This document shows positions 25,041 through 37,298 of a DNA stretch of 64,000 nt, in pieces; position 1 is the stretch's first letter, and each line of letters starts with the position of its first letter. Source of the stretch: Thuidium tamariscinum (taxonomy: Eukaryota > Streptophyta > Bryopsida > Hypnales > Thuidiaceae); the NCBI GenBank assembly GCA_947034885.2, contig OX344751.2:9920001-9984000 (forward strand). Reading direction: 5' to 3'. The position numbers and the translations under genes are program-made. Below the pieces are notes generated by a model. It saw only the letters and a list, made by a program, of their open reading frames with translations. It was not told the origin of the DNA and searched no databases.

Positions 25041-25881
25041 ACACAATTTTCAAGCCTAAAAATTACTCGTATTCTTGACCACAGGGGCACGTCATGGAGT
25101 TGATACTTTGCAACGAAAGTATTATAATTGCTCAAAACTTAGATGGCTATGGGTACTTGCCTAACCGTGATCTTTACCGCAGTTCGTTCAGTATCCCCCT
25201 TCTTGAACTATAATAAGTTTTTCGAGGAGGAACAGGGGCACACTCGATCCTCTTGATCACTGCGTAGACGGATGTTAGGCACGATATAATTATTCTCTCC
25301 GATGTGGATCCCTCGCTTTAACAAATTCGTAAGTGATGCCAGTGCTGTAACTTAGAGATGTTTGTACTGCAAGCCATGTCACTAGGAAGCTACAGGCACT
25401 CTTCTGAGGTGCTTTGCAATACTATCAATCAGACTGACTGATTTTCACACTGAACTCTCAATCATCTTTGTGTCCCTCTGTTGTTTCCGCGTCTGATTGG
25501 ACAACGAGGTGTAGTGTGCTTGAAGTGAACCTACAATTTTGAAAAGTTTGAAAAGTCTTGTGGAGGTCGATTAGAGAGGACCCAAATTTTTCAAGGGACC
25601 CAAATTTTGCTAAATTGGCGGTACTGCACAAAGTGGGCACTTTGACGTTAACTTCACTGTGCGGTGTAAAATCACATGTGGTTGCCTTAAGAGAGCCAAC
25701 CTTCGTACTTCGAAAAACGTGACCAATCACAAAGTAGAAACTTTATGCCCAGATGGATTGTCAATTCCAGTAATTACAAACGCCAAGACTCTATCGAGTC
25801 AAATTGTCTGGACTTCGATGAACAGACTCTTCATCATTTACGACAATCGAAGAATCCAACTCCTTGGAGTTTTTCAATCAC
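25041..25881. other. Duplicated ACX3 3' UTR / P450 3' flank at the start of unit 2
   Basis: No gene is visible. The sequence aligns with 3148-4002 downstream of the ACX3 stop, although no ACX3 coding exon was carried along. The breakpoint is therefore at or just after the ACX3 stop region. It ends at the stop codon of P450-2. Confidence 0.75.
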
Positions 25882-28800
25882 TTACAAGACCAAAGCATTC
25901 TCCTTCTTGCGAATATTCAATCGCAAATTGTTCGCAAAAGACGGCATGGGATCGTTCCTGACGGTCTCCTCGGGATCTTCCATCTCCCACTCAAAGCTCA
26001 ACACCAGGTAGTGCAGGTACACCAAGATCTCCGTGCGGGCGAATTCGTTTCCCAAACACATGTGTGGTCCTCCACCGAAAGCAACAAATGTGTAGGGAGC
26101 AGGACCGGAGCCTTCAAATCGAGTTGGGTCGAACTTTTCAGGGTTGGGAAAAAACTCGGGGGAATGGTGGGAGCGGCCTACAGTCCACATAAGCTGCAAA
26201 AGAAAGCAGAAACAATATGAATGAACTTTCTTCCGCATCACCTGAGTAAAATCTGGGTGCTACAGGACTCTGGGCAAACTTCCATGTAAAAGAATAAGCC
26301 AAACAGTAAACCTAGATCACTTGGGCTCAGGGTTTAGGGGGTTTGCTAAAAAGTCTAGGAATTCTGTAATTCTACATGGAAAGTGAACCATTTGCAAGAA
26401 GAGAATCAGAATGGTAGGCAAAAAGCTACGGAGAGTGAGACTTGTGAAAAGTGGAGACAACTTTCATACTTCTTCAGGTTCAAAATCTATTTCTTGAACA
26501 TTGAACATGAACTTTTGGGGTCGCTTTTAGTTTGAGAAGAAGGCAATGCTACTCCTAAAATGTAGTTTCTACTTTACCCACACAAAAGTGCAATCATTAT
26601 AAAACTCGATAAAAGGCAATTCCAACATCTCGGAAACTCAATTTCCAACATGTCATGGACATTTGCAGTAATATGGATTCATCAACTAGCATGGGAAGTT
26701 TCTCATGGAATGGCAACTTGTGCAACATAGTGAAGTAAACTCACCAACCATCCTTTTGGAATGGTGTGGCCTTCATATTCAAAGTCTTTGATCGCCCTTC
26801 GGAAAGCTATTGGTGCAGGAGCCTGTATCCGCATGGTCTCTTGGCACACACGCCATGTGTACTTCATTTTGCGTGTGTCCTCCCAAGTCAAAGGTGCTCC
26901 TGCCTTCTCCTTTGCAACCTCTTCTTGCTCTAACACATAGAATCAACAAAAAAATAACCCTCCTTTCGATTAGATTGTGATTGCAAAGGAAAAGGCAGGA
27001 GCACCCCTCACTGTTGGGAGACAGTCATATTACAGGCTCGTCAAATAGTTTGAATATGAGACACAGTGTGCTTTACTTTAAACAATGATGATGTTGCAAG
27101 AGTGCTAAGAATTTAAGAATCTCATTGAAGAGAGGGTCTGATTATAACGGTTTAAGATTAACCACAGAAACCTCTGCAGAGTAAAGAATAAAGAGCAGCT
27201 ATTACAAGTAAACAAATTTCAACACAAAATGAAGGAGAGGGCAGTTATTTGATTTCGAGCATTTGAGATTGCCAGCCATGAGTGAGAAAGTGTCACAGTC
27301 AACTTCATACATTGCCCAAGTGTAAGTTAAGCTAGGCCATGTCGAACTCTGTAAATTATTTTCTCGTACTTAATAATTGACAAAAATTATGAAATTAATG
27401 ATGGTTGTCTTAAGTGGTTGATGGGGTGTACCTTGAATGACCTCCTTCAAGCACTGAGGATTGAGGAAGAGATACTTAAACACATGCGCCAAAACTGTGC
27501 TGCTAGTGTCATGGCCTGCAAACAACATGAGTACAATGTTGTCTTTGATTTCCTCATCAGTCATGAAGCTTCCATTTTCAAATGGGGTGGTTAGCAACAC
27601 GGATAGCAAATCTTGGTGGGCAGAGGCTTTGCCATCTTTCAAATCCTGAGTACATCCCAAGAATCAAGAATCAAACCATGAGAAATCAAAAGGAAATGAA
27701 CCGGACATATTTCAACATCATTTTAATCTTGAAGTGTTGTAAATTTCATATTTTGAATAACAATTCAGAGTGCTTTAGATGATGATGATGTTTAGTCCAC
27801 ACAACTTCTTAATTTTCCAAAGTTAGTAATTATGCTTGTGTATATCCCAGAAACTATCTTCCTTTACAACTAATTGGATGTAATTGAAGTAGGTAGTGTA
27901 TTTGTAGAAAGATCTAAACTAAATATGCAAAAACTCAAGGTAAGGATGTAGACAATACAAATCAAATTTTAAAAACACCTTCAAATACAAAAATGGCACT
28001 AAAATATGCTATTTTAGTGTTAAGCCCATCAACTAATTGAAATGAAATTGAAACAACCAATAATTAAGCTAGACATACTTGTTATGGACCTACAACCTTT
28101 ACAAGTGTATCCCCACCTACAATTGTTTAACTTTCTAAGGCCTATTAAATATTTGACAATTGTTTAAAAGCACACAATTGGATTGAGGATCAATAGAAAG
28201 TACACCCACACTTATGGACAAGCATAAACTTGGGATGTGATGTATTATGAGAGGAATAGTTGTACACCTTCCGCCTTCGTTGTATAAGAGGTTGAAATGC
28301 ACGTAACATGCCTTCACGCCCAAGTCGTGCTTTGTGGTAGAGTGTTCCCGGGAGATCAATAGGCAATTGCATCATTCCCCCAAGATAGTGTTCCACATCC
28401 ACCTCCAATTGAATAAATTCTGGGTCTTGTGGCTTGAGACTCACAAACAAATTTGCAGCCATTGCAAATGTGAACTTCTTGACTACAAGTGCTGCTGCAA
28501 TTTGGTCCTTTCCATCCCAAAAGTTTGTAAGTTGGGCCCGTGCCACTGCATCCATTCGAGGTACAAACTTTTGGAGGCCGTCAGGACCGAAGAATGAGGC
28601 AAAGAGGCGACGCACCCGCCTATTAACATCATTAGGGTTAGAATGGATGCAAGCTATTGTCCACTAAGGTAGGAGGTTCAAACTCAAACCGGGCATTAAA
28701 AATGAACATGACTCATAAGTAGATTTTTCTTTTTTTAATGTACCAAATATGCACATTTTAAGAGGTACTCACTTTTGATGACCACACATAATCACTTTTT

Positions 28801-31640
28801 TTTTAACTTCAAAAATTTGTAACTAATTCCACAAACTTAAGCTCAAAAAATAATGAAACAACTTGGATTAGATGCCTAGATTCTACTTATCTTTCAAGAA
28901 AAATTTACTGAAAAATACTTCAAGATATTTGACTTCTTCAAAATTCAATTCCAATCCTTAAATGGTTGATTTATGGACCTCCTACCTTACTTCGTAGAAG
29001 AATCTTTTTGCACTCTCTTCACAATTGATGGAAAATTCAAGCTAGTTTGAACAATGTCTTAAATGGAACCATAAAAATAATTTTTTTGAAAATTCTAAAA
29101 ATTATATTGCATATATAAACCAAAGGCTGAAATCTTTGTTTGTTATAATATTTTGACTAACATTTAAAGTTTTGAATATTTAAACTTTTGAAACTAATTT
29201 CATTTGATAGAAAATTTTATTAAAATAAAAATATTCCATTTAGCATTTTTACACCATGTAGTAAAAATTTTTAGCCGCAAAAGTGCCATTTAGGATATAA
29301 ATATATTTCAAACCACAAGGTCTTAAACTCTAAAAATGCCATCTTAGATTGGTATAGATTTGAAACTATGCAATTTCAACTACAAGAGAAAGGGATATAT
29401 TAAATATAATCCTAGTAGTATATAGTCTTTTAAATATTGACCTTTAATTAAGATTTTTAGTAAAATTTTACTAAAAAACCTTAATTAAAGGTCAATACTT
29501 AAAAGACTATACTACTAGGATTGTATTTAAAATACCTCTTTTTCTTGTAGTATTTTAACCATAAAAGTACCAATGTTTGTGGACTAGTGCTACTTTTATG
29601 TAATTCCCCATTTTTATATTTTGATCAATTCTTGACAAAACTTTAATGCCAAGTAATTGTAGGATCTATTGAATTTGAAGTTTGGATTTTTGTTACAAAC
29701 GAGGATTAAATAGATTTAGTATTTTTGCACTTGGTGTTAGGGATGGTGTTTAAAATGTGATTCTTGTTTCCAAATGTATCAAAATTCATTTCTAAAACTC
29801 AGTATAAGAGGATTTTTAGCCATTTTGGAAGACCACAAGTTCTTGGACTATGGGAACTTGCTAAAATTTGCCACATAAGCAGGCTGACATGGCTAAGCAA
29901 CTGCCACATCCAATAATATTAATTAATTAATCATTTTAATTGACTATTAAAAAATTTTAATTCTTTAAATTTAAAAAAAATCATTTCTTTGCTTTTAAAT
30001 ACATTCTGAAAATTTTGGGGAAAAAAATTAATTTTTTTTTAAATTCAAAAATTCAGACCAACAAGGGTTGGTTTACATTCTACAATAGTGGAAACAGTTT
30101 TAGGGAACAACCCTGAAATAGACTCCCAAAGGCCTAAAACTCCTTTTATGACTAATATCAATCTAGAATACACCTTAAGTAAAATCAATATTTATAGCAC
30201 ATAAGTAAACTTGTATAGAGAGTATTAAAGGAGATGAAGTGGAGATGAAGTAGAGTCAACAAGTTTTCACAACATTGTATGAATAGGACATGAATGAATG
30301 AACTAACTTGTGTTCATCGCCAAATTTCACTGCCACACTTCCCTTGCCAAGCAACTTTAGCAATGATGGGGGCCAAGCACTATTGACCAACTTGTTCTCA
30401 TTGGTAAATAAGAATTTGTTGCCTTCAGGAGCTGGCAATGATACAATCGTATTGAATAATATATTTGTTTTAAACACCTGCAAATGAATGACAATCATAT
30501 AATGAGATTTCACTATTTGTAGAATTCTTCATATTGGCGCAAGTCAAGCAAAGTGTCAATTAATGTTGTACAATTTATACATATTTTATTTTATTTTAAA
30601 AAGCTATTCCAAAAGTCATTATAATTATTAAAATAGGCTGTTTTGAGCTACAAATAAAGAGTGTTTCTTGCAACAATCCATCAATGAATTTGAGCCTAGT
30701 GACATTCAATATACAACATTCATTTTCTTTCCGAAGTTGCAAAGAAAAAAACTCTTAAAAATTCAAGTATAATAGTCCAAAGACTAGCTAGCATGAATGA
30801 AGAGTCTATTTTGGATTAATTGGACCAAGGTAAAGACCTTCTATATAAATACACAACACATTTGTTTTAAGAAGCAATGATAGGTGCTTATAAAGCATTA
30901 CATATTCATTCATAATGCATAAACTTTTAATGCATTATGAATAATAATACATGGTTTGGAGTTCATCATTGATTCTCCCTCTACACATAAATTTGTAAAA
31001 ACTAGCCAATGAATTTTCAGGGTATACGAAGTGAAGCCTTGCTATAATTTATTCAGTAGAAAAACCTGTCTAAGTAGATCAAATTTCAAGATCCAAATTG
31101 TGGCTCTGACAATTTGACACAAATTGAGAAGCAAGTAGCCAAGACCCCACTTAAATACAGTAGAACTTCTCTTACTTGACCCTCTAAGCCAATAAACCTT
31201 TGTAACTCAATGTGTCATACCATCCTGGACTAAGCCAAATTACAAAGGATGTGAGTAAATCTGACCCTTCTCTAAGTGAATAAACCTCTGTAACTCAATG
31301 TGTCATACTGGTCTAGGACTGATTGAGTTAGAGAGGTTCTACTCTACTACATGTTTGTTTGATGAAAGTGTACCTTGCCAAACTTGGCCACTCGTGTGTT
31401 GTAGAATTCCGAGATGCGGTTGTTGTTATTAGCAGTCATGTAAGCGTAAGTTTCCCCCAACAGCGGCCATCCTGCGCTTCCCGGCGGCACCGGCGGCATC
31501 CCTTTGCGTCTTCCTGCTGCAGCTGCTCCGCCGCTAGTACCCCAGAACACCAAGCCTGCTAGGAACGGCAACATTGCCGCAACCACGGCAAGCCATCCGA
31601 AATGCCCATCCTGCGTCGATTGCTCCAGCGCTCCTCCCAT
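25882..31640 (-). CDS. Cytochrome P450, CYP85 clan, CYP716-like (P450-2)
   Basis: Paralogue of P450-1 with the same six exons: 31374-31640, 30308-30477, 28268-28619, 27432-27645, 26745-26929, 25882-26193. They total 1500 bp (499 aa), with all splice sites GT-AG and no frame break. Seen: N-terminal anchor (VVAAMLPFLAGLVFW), hinge PPVPPGSAGWPLLGE, I-helix AGHDTSS, K-helix ETMR, FDPTRF and haem loop FGGGPHMCLG. Its I-helix has the usual Ala-Gly pair where P450-1 has Gly-Gly. The segment after ETMR reads IQAPAPIAFRRA, replacing the first Pro of the usual PP. Intron 2 is 1688 bp, about twice that of P450-1, because of three MITEs. Expected to be ER-bound, with substrate unknown. Confidence 0.93.
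28665..28989. mobile_element. Family H MITE in intron 2 of P450-2
   Basis: TA-flanked, with ends AAGGTAGGAGG and CCTCCTACCT. P450-3 reads CCACTAGTTTTTAGAACA at the empty site (45062). Here CCAC-TA precedes the element and TA-CTTCGTAGAAGAATC follows it. Only this paralogue carries it, so it came after the gene duplication. Confidence 0.88.
29381..29549. mobile_element. Long-hairpin MITE in intron 2 of P450-2
   Basis: Two arms of about 80 bp are almost perfectly complementary, centred on TAGTAAAATTTTACTA near 29465. The arms contain TAATCCTAGTAGTATATAGT and its complement. TA borders both ends (CTACAAGAG... and ...CTTGTAG). It is absent from P450-1 and P450-3. If transcribed with the intron it would fold into a long double-stranded RNA stem. 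Confidence 0.85.
29805..30149. mobile_element. MITE with ATAAGAGG-type ends in intron 2 of P450-2
   Basis: The left end ATAAGAGGATTTTTAGCC and right end GGCCTAAAACTCCTTTTAT are inverted repeats. The interior and the GGCC ends are related to 21877-22153. It is absent from both paralogous introns. The three insertions here (325, 169 and 345 bp) together account for the 835-bp excess of this intron over P450-1. Confidence 0.75.
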
Positions 31641-33893
31641 CTTGATCGAGAGTCGAGACCCTGTCTTGTCTGCAGTCTGCCTGCGTGCGGAGGATCGACG
31701 TGAAACTGTGGCTCAGAGGCAAACTGACTGAGGTATTTAAGTTATTTGGGGTAGCGCCGCTGCGTACAGATCGTCAGTGTTGATGGCCTATTTTCAATTT
31801 AAAACTTTCGATTTCCCCTTTTCTGGCTGTCTGTTTATTCTTCGATTAGTTCTTTAGTGTTTGTTTATTTGGGTAATGATGAACTTGTAGTTAAGCTAAG
31901 ATACTGTCACGCCAGCATGACCATCACGCCACAATTTGCTAGCGAGGCTGGTGATGCAATTGCAACTGGGCAGGACGGACGGACACACAAGGCACCAATT
32001 CAACACGCGCACAGGCATGGAGCCTAAAGATTGACAAATTTCGGGTAATCTGGAAGCTTGAGTTCACAGTATGTGGGTAGTCGAGAATTGAAGCTTAGGT
32101 TTGTGTAGGTAGCCGAGAATTGAAGCTTAGGTTTGTGTGGGTAATCTAGAATTGAAGCTTGAGTTTGTGTGGGTAATCTAGAATTGAAGCTTAAGTTTTG
32201 TGTGGAGAACAATGAATTGTTTTTTGTAAAATGGTTTACGATACAGTATTTGACAACTGTCAATCATCCACCCTATTCTGCCAAGTCTCTAAAGAAATTT
32301 GCATAATATATAACATTGTTGACATTTTTTATCTTGCATAATCAAAATTCAATTCATGCGCAATTCCAATCAAGCATTCCAAATTTGGGTTTCAAAAAAG
32401 TAAAATTCTATTTTTAGTAAATTATTTTCATTTAATATTCATAGTTTTACATCATGATTGATTGAAAACCCATTGGTGATGAGTTTTTTGACTTGATTTT
32501 GACAATATGTAGGAAACATCCATATGTACATCTTTCCTTCAATGAGCTTCTCTAAAAAGTTTTAGAATTTCCTCAAAAAGGTTTGAAAGTTGGGGTTACA
32601 ATATCCAAATTTTGAAAAATATATATCTCTTCATTGCAATTATTGTGTAAAATCATTACAACTTAATGAAACTATTTACTAATAATGGAGATTTGGTATT
32701 CTGAAATTTAAATTTCCTTGATTGGAATTGCTTGGATTTGTATGTTAATTATGTAAGACAAAAAATGTTATTCACACAGTACTTTCTACAATTTTCTTTT
32801 GAATAGCAGAATAGGAGGACACTTGAAAGTCGCTGGCTATCGTACAACGCCCTTGTAGAAGTTTTTGCGGCTACTCGCTCACCCACCTTGTACCGCCTAC
32901 ATCAAAATTTCTATGGAGGGCACTGTACAGGTACAGTGAAAGCCAGTGTGTGGCACCACCGATCTCTCTGTTGAATTGCAGAGACAAGTTGACGGACATG
33001 CAGTTAACGTAAGCTTACAACATTCCCCAGGAGTACGTGTTTTGAGGTGCCTTGTAATTGCATAATTTATATTCAGTCTCCATCTGTAATCATGAGCAGG
33101 GCATTCTTTTTCATTTTTTTTTCGTTTTTGAAGAATAGCCATAGTGGCGACATAAAATGTTATAGGGATGCTCCAAATTGCAACATTCATCCGTTTCTTG
33201 GATGTATAGAATGGTTTTCATCCAAAATTAGGTGAATTCATCTAATTTTTTCTTTATTTCAAAGTTGTCTAGCAATTTCATCCAAGTTTTCCAGCATTTT
33301 TTGGGGTGTTTCTTAGCCAAATTATTTTTTCTAATACAAACTACCACCAAAAAGCCAAAAAAAAGCTTTAGTAAGGAGTGTTTTCAATTGCATAATTTAT
33401 AAGTTACTCGGTCTCTGCAAGAAATGCAAGATGCTAAATCCTCCATTCAGAGAGGACCCAACACGGTGGATTTACCTTGGGAAAAACGCAGGAATTTTTT
33501 ATTTCTTGCAAATGATTCATTTTTCAAAATTAATTCTGAATTCATTTTTGCAATCAGAGTGAGGTCTAAAACATACCCTAGTCACAACCCAAAATAGGGA
33601 GGATTTTTTTCACTTTCACCCTGGAGAACCCAAAATTTACCCTGCTGGAGTGGACCCACTTCGTGAATGGATCCAGCGCAAGGAGTGATTTGAATCATTG
33701 GCTAGCTACGTCTTTGTAGCCTGGAGGCTGATTGATAACTAACATACGCCACCGCTTGGCCACCGCTTGGCCACCGCTTGGCCCCAGTCCTTCGCCTTTC
33801 ATTTCCATGTTTTCATGAGTGTGTCAAGCTGGAGAAATCAGTCCAACTCCAACTCTTTTGTGGGGTTCACCGGTGAGAATTAAGGGAGAGGCA
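31641..33893. promoter_or_regulatory. 5' UTR and promoter region of P450-2
   Basis: It aligns with the P450-1 upstream flank in blocks: TCAATTTAAAACTTT near 31795, GACGGACATGCAGTTAACGT at 32991 and GAATCATTGGCTAGC at 33691. It is longer than in P450-1 because of AT-rich inserts at 32280-32800 and 33050-33660. A triplicated CACCGCTTGGC occurs at 33753-33781. No reading frame of note. Confidence 0.55.
32043..32203. repeat. Tandem array of about five 32-bp units upstream of P450-2
   Basis: The unit contains GAATTGAAGCTTAGG followed by TTTGTGTGGGTA. Unit starts fall at 32075, 32107, 32139 and 32171, plus a diverged first unit at 32043. P450-1 has a single copy at the matching place (11739-11785, CTAGAATTGGAGCTGAAGTT), so the array expanded in this unit only. 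Confidence 0.9.
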
Positions 33894-34119
33894 CCCAATG
33901 GCACACCTGTACCCAATGTCCTCCGTTTCTACAACACACAATCATTTCAGGCTATAAATGTAGGTAGGCAATACATGGCTTATTGCTTTTAACCTAAAAT
34001 AATAAGCAATCTACAATCCCGCTACATTTCTGTTCTAGAATGAATGACTGACTTAGAAATGGATGACATTGGGTACAGGTGCTCCATTGGGTGCAAGTGC
34101 ACCATTGGGTGCCTCTCCC
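33894..34119. mobile_element. 226-bp MITE with GGGAGAGGCACCCAATGG ends
   Basis: The left end GGGAGAGGCACCCAATGG is complementary to the right end CCATTGGGTGCCTCTCCC. A second match (GTACCCAATGTC against GACATTGGGTAC) extends the inverted repeat. There is no counterpart in the flanks of P450-1 or P450-3. The flanks are TTAA and ATAA, so the target duplication is unclear. Confidence 0.8.
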
Positions 34120-34442
34120 ATAAGGGCATTTTCGTACTTAGTTGCATTTAGAACTTTCTACAAGTAGTTCATCAAGCTACTCTATAGAAGCATCCTTGGA
34201 TTCCATTTTGTTTAGTATGGTTTTGCGGCACGATAATATGATGCTAGGTAATAAAATGCTTTTCCAAAAGAAGTTTTGGTGAACTCCTAGGAGGTATACA
34301 AAGAATTTTATTTGAATGGCAATACACAATGTGTCATTTTCAGATCATGCAATCTAAATTATAAAAGTGATATCTAGGATAGGTATAGATTCAAACATCT
34401 AGGATTAGTATAGATTTTACACTACGTGACCTACATCATCTA

Positions 34443-35103
34443 GGATGATTGCAAGAAATGCCTGTACTATTTGTTGCGTTTTGCAACAGGATTCATGATT
34501 TTTTTTGGATAATTGAAAACTTGGAAAACAGTTTTTTTTTAAAATTTAAAAATATGGTCAATGTATGCACCTGTAAGATGAAGGTAACCAGCAAAGGAAA
34601 TTTGGTAGAAAAATCCTCTAGGTAGGAGAACTAGAGAAGTGCCAAATCTCAAGAAAATAGATATTTCAATGTTTTGATTAACAACAAATAGGAAAAACAT
34701 TTAAAAATTAAATAAAAAATGGCCATTTGCAACAACTTTATAGAGATGGTCATTCACCAAAAAAGTGAAAAAAATCATGAAAATAACTTTTTACATATTT
34801 CAAAATGCAAGTAGAAAGATGCTTACTTTGTAGACTTTTACACAACATTCAACTAGTTATTTTTTTAAATATTTTGAATACTAGCTAAAAGTATACTATA
34901 AGATCATCTCCTCCAAATTTCAGCTTTAATTTTGTTTCTTTCAAGAATACTATTTTGTTCAAAAAAATCCAAAAATGGCAAGTGTGACATACTATTGGGG
35001 CTATTATTAGTGAATTTTGAGTCATTCGGAGCCAAAATGCAAAATTTTTATCATCATGCAATGTATGATAGAAAATAGCTCAAGTGTTTTTTGCAATGAC
35101 CCT
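34443..35103. mobile_element. Family A TIR element (degraded)
   Basis: It starts GGATGATTGCAAGAAATGCC and ends GTTTTTTGCAATGACCC. It is 661 bp with an interior like the other family A copies (GAAGGTAACCAGCAAAGGAA; GGTCATTCACCAAAAAAGTG). The flanks TCTA and TCAC no longer match. Confidence 0.7.
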
Positions 35104-35517
35104 CACTAGGACAAGTATATATAGATTTCAAAAATCTATTGTAAGTTTACCCTTTAGATTGCACAGTCTAAATTATAAAAAATGTCAAAGCAATAGAAAT
35201 TCTCCATGCATATGTTTAGGCTCACAAATGCAACCGTATTTGTGATGACCAAATTCATCATTGTAAAATTGGCCTACTTTACATGTTGGCTATGAAATTG
35301 GAATACTAAATCAAGTTGATATTGTTACATTGTGAGTCACTTTTGAGTCATTCATGAATCTGTAAAGTAGTATAATGTAAGCATTCTCTTTCATATCTAA
35401 GGCCACATTAAACCATTAAGGAATAAAGACTAGAAGGTATTCCAAATTTCCAAAATTGTAAAGATGTATTAAAAATAATAACTTAGAATAATAATTTAAT
35501 GAAAACTTTCAAATAGG

Positions 35518-36248
35518 GGTGAATGCAAGAAACACTTGTACTATTTGTTGCGTTTTACTACAGTACTCATGACTTTTTCTGGAGCACTTTAAATTTAGAA
35601 AATTAATTTGAAAAAAATTTGAAAAATATGAACAATGTATAGACCTCTAAGATGAAGGTTTTCACCGAAGGAAATTGATAAAAGAATTCTCTAAGTAGGA
35701 GAATTTAAAAAGTGCCAAACCTCAAGAAAATACATACCTTCATGTTTTAATTCGGGAAAATAGAAAAAATAAGTAAATAGAAAAAATAAAAAGTGGCCAT
35801 TTGCAAAAACTCTATGGAGATGGTCATCAACCAAAAAAACCACCAAAATAATATTTTATATGTTTCAAAATTCAAGCAGAAAGAAGCTCACTTTGTGGAC
35901 TTCCACACCACATAAAAATAAATTTTTTCAAAATCCCTCACATGGAGTGATGTAAAACTACTAGAAGACCATCTCATCCAAATTTCATCTCAAAATCATT
36001 AAAAAAAGGTACTCCTTAGTACTAAAAACCTCCAAATTGGCATTTGTGACATTTAATCACTAGTACTATTTTAGTATTAAATTATTTTTGAAAATTATGA
36101 AAAAATTACGTAAGGTGTATAATAGTCATGAGTACCTTCTCTACAAATCTTGAGTCATTTCAAGCAAAAATGCAAAAGTTATGGCCAAAAAATAGATCAG
36201 CACTTAGGTGGTGACAGGAAATAGTACAAGTGTTTCTTGCATTTACCC
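35518..36248. mobile_element. Family A TIR element with perfect 4-bp flank duplication
   Basis: A 731-bp element starting GGGTGAATGCAAGAAACACT and ending GTGTTTCTTGCATTTACCC, with ATAG immediately outside both ends (35514-35517 and 36249-36252). The aligned position in unit 1 (21441-21460) reads TTTCAAATAAAAGTTGAAAG with no element, so the target was a single ATAR. Confidence 0.88.
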
Positions 36249-36562
36249 ATAGTAGTTACAAAACATGATCTACAGATCATGTCCATATGGTTGGATCTGC
36301 TACTGCAATGACCACTATATTATTTATCAATAAATTCTTAGTGAAAAATTCAAAATTTTTCCTACAAATAGTTTTAAATTGAAATTTTATAATTTCCAAA
36401 TTGATTGTTTTTCCTTATGATCAAATTCTAATCTCTAATTATCATGACCTTTATATATCTTTATTGCATTTATTTACTTAAGTTGTATTTGAAGGATCAT
36501 TTTTTGAATTAGAATATAAAAGTATCTTCTAGATTAGAGAATATTTACAACAAAAAGTCTTC

Positions 36563-36563
<1 letters not shown>

Positions 36564-36609
<46 letters not shown>
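36564..36609. repeat. (AT)n microsatellite
   Basis: About 46 bp of pure AT dinucleotide lies in the far-upstream flank of unit 2. It is unrelated in context to the array at 10512. Confidence 0.95.
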
Positions 36610-36612
<3 letters not shown>

Positions 36613-36722
36613 ATTGTTAAAGAATTAACACAATAATTTATTAAAAAAACAAATTGATGAAAAATCCCAATTTTTTGTGTTAGATATTTGTTTTTGTTGT
36701 TTGATATTTGAATGTCAAGGCT

Positions 36723-37298
36723 TTAATCCTTAAAGACCAAAAAATTTTCTTATAGAAAAAAAATGTATCATAAATGATCAGTTCTATAATTTTTTATGAA
36801 TTTTGCAACAAAAAGAGAATATGAAGTATGAAAAGAAAACAACATCTATTGGATTAAAATTTTAAGACTATTTGTAGATTTCCTTTGATTAACTTTCAAA
36901 ATTCACCAAAAATACATTTGTTTTTGAAAACCATACCTACCGGCAAACTAAAATTGCTCATAACTTTTGACTCCTTAATCCAAATGGGATGAAACAAAGC
37001 TTTCCATGTTTGTAAAAACCTAAAGAATCAATTTGAAATTTATTTTTTGAAAAAAATAAATTTTAAAGAAGTTTTTTCAGTTGCCTGGGATGCACTCCGA
37101 GTAAAGAAAACGACATATCATGCCATAACTTTTTAACCACAAAGTCAAAAGTTACAAAAATTGTTGAGCCTTAAAGCTACTCCTCGGGCACATCTTGTGT
37201 AAAAATTTTAGTGAAAAAAAATAAAAACTCCATTCATAGTGAGTTTCCCAAAAAATTTATAATGCCAAAAAACGCACCTCAGGGCTTCAGGGGGTTAA
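36723..37298. mobile_element. Family B element, shortened, TTAA ends
   Basis: TTAATCCTTAAAGACC at the left and GGGCTTCAGGGGGTTAA at the right are family B termini. At 576 bp it has lost part of the interior seen in the 930-bp copies but keeps the block CATAACTTTTGACTCC. Confidence 0.7.
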
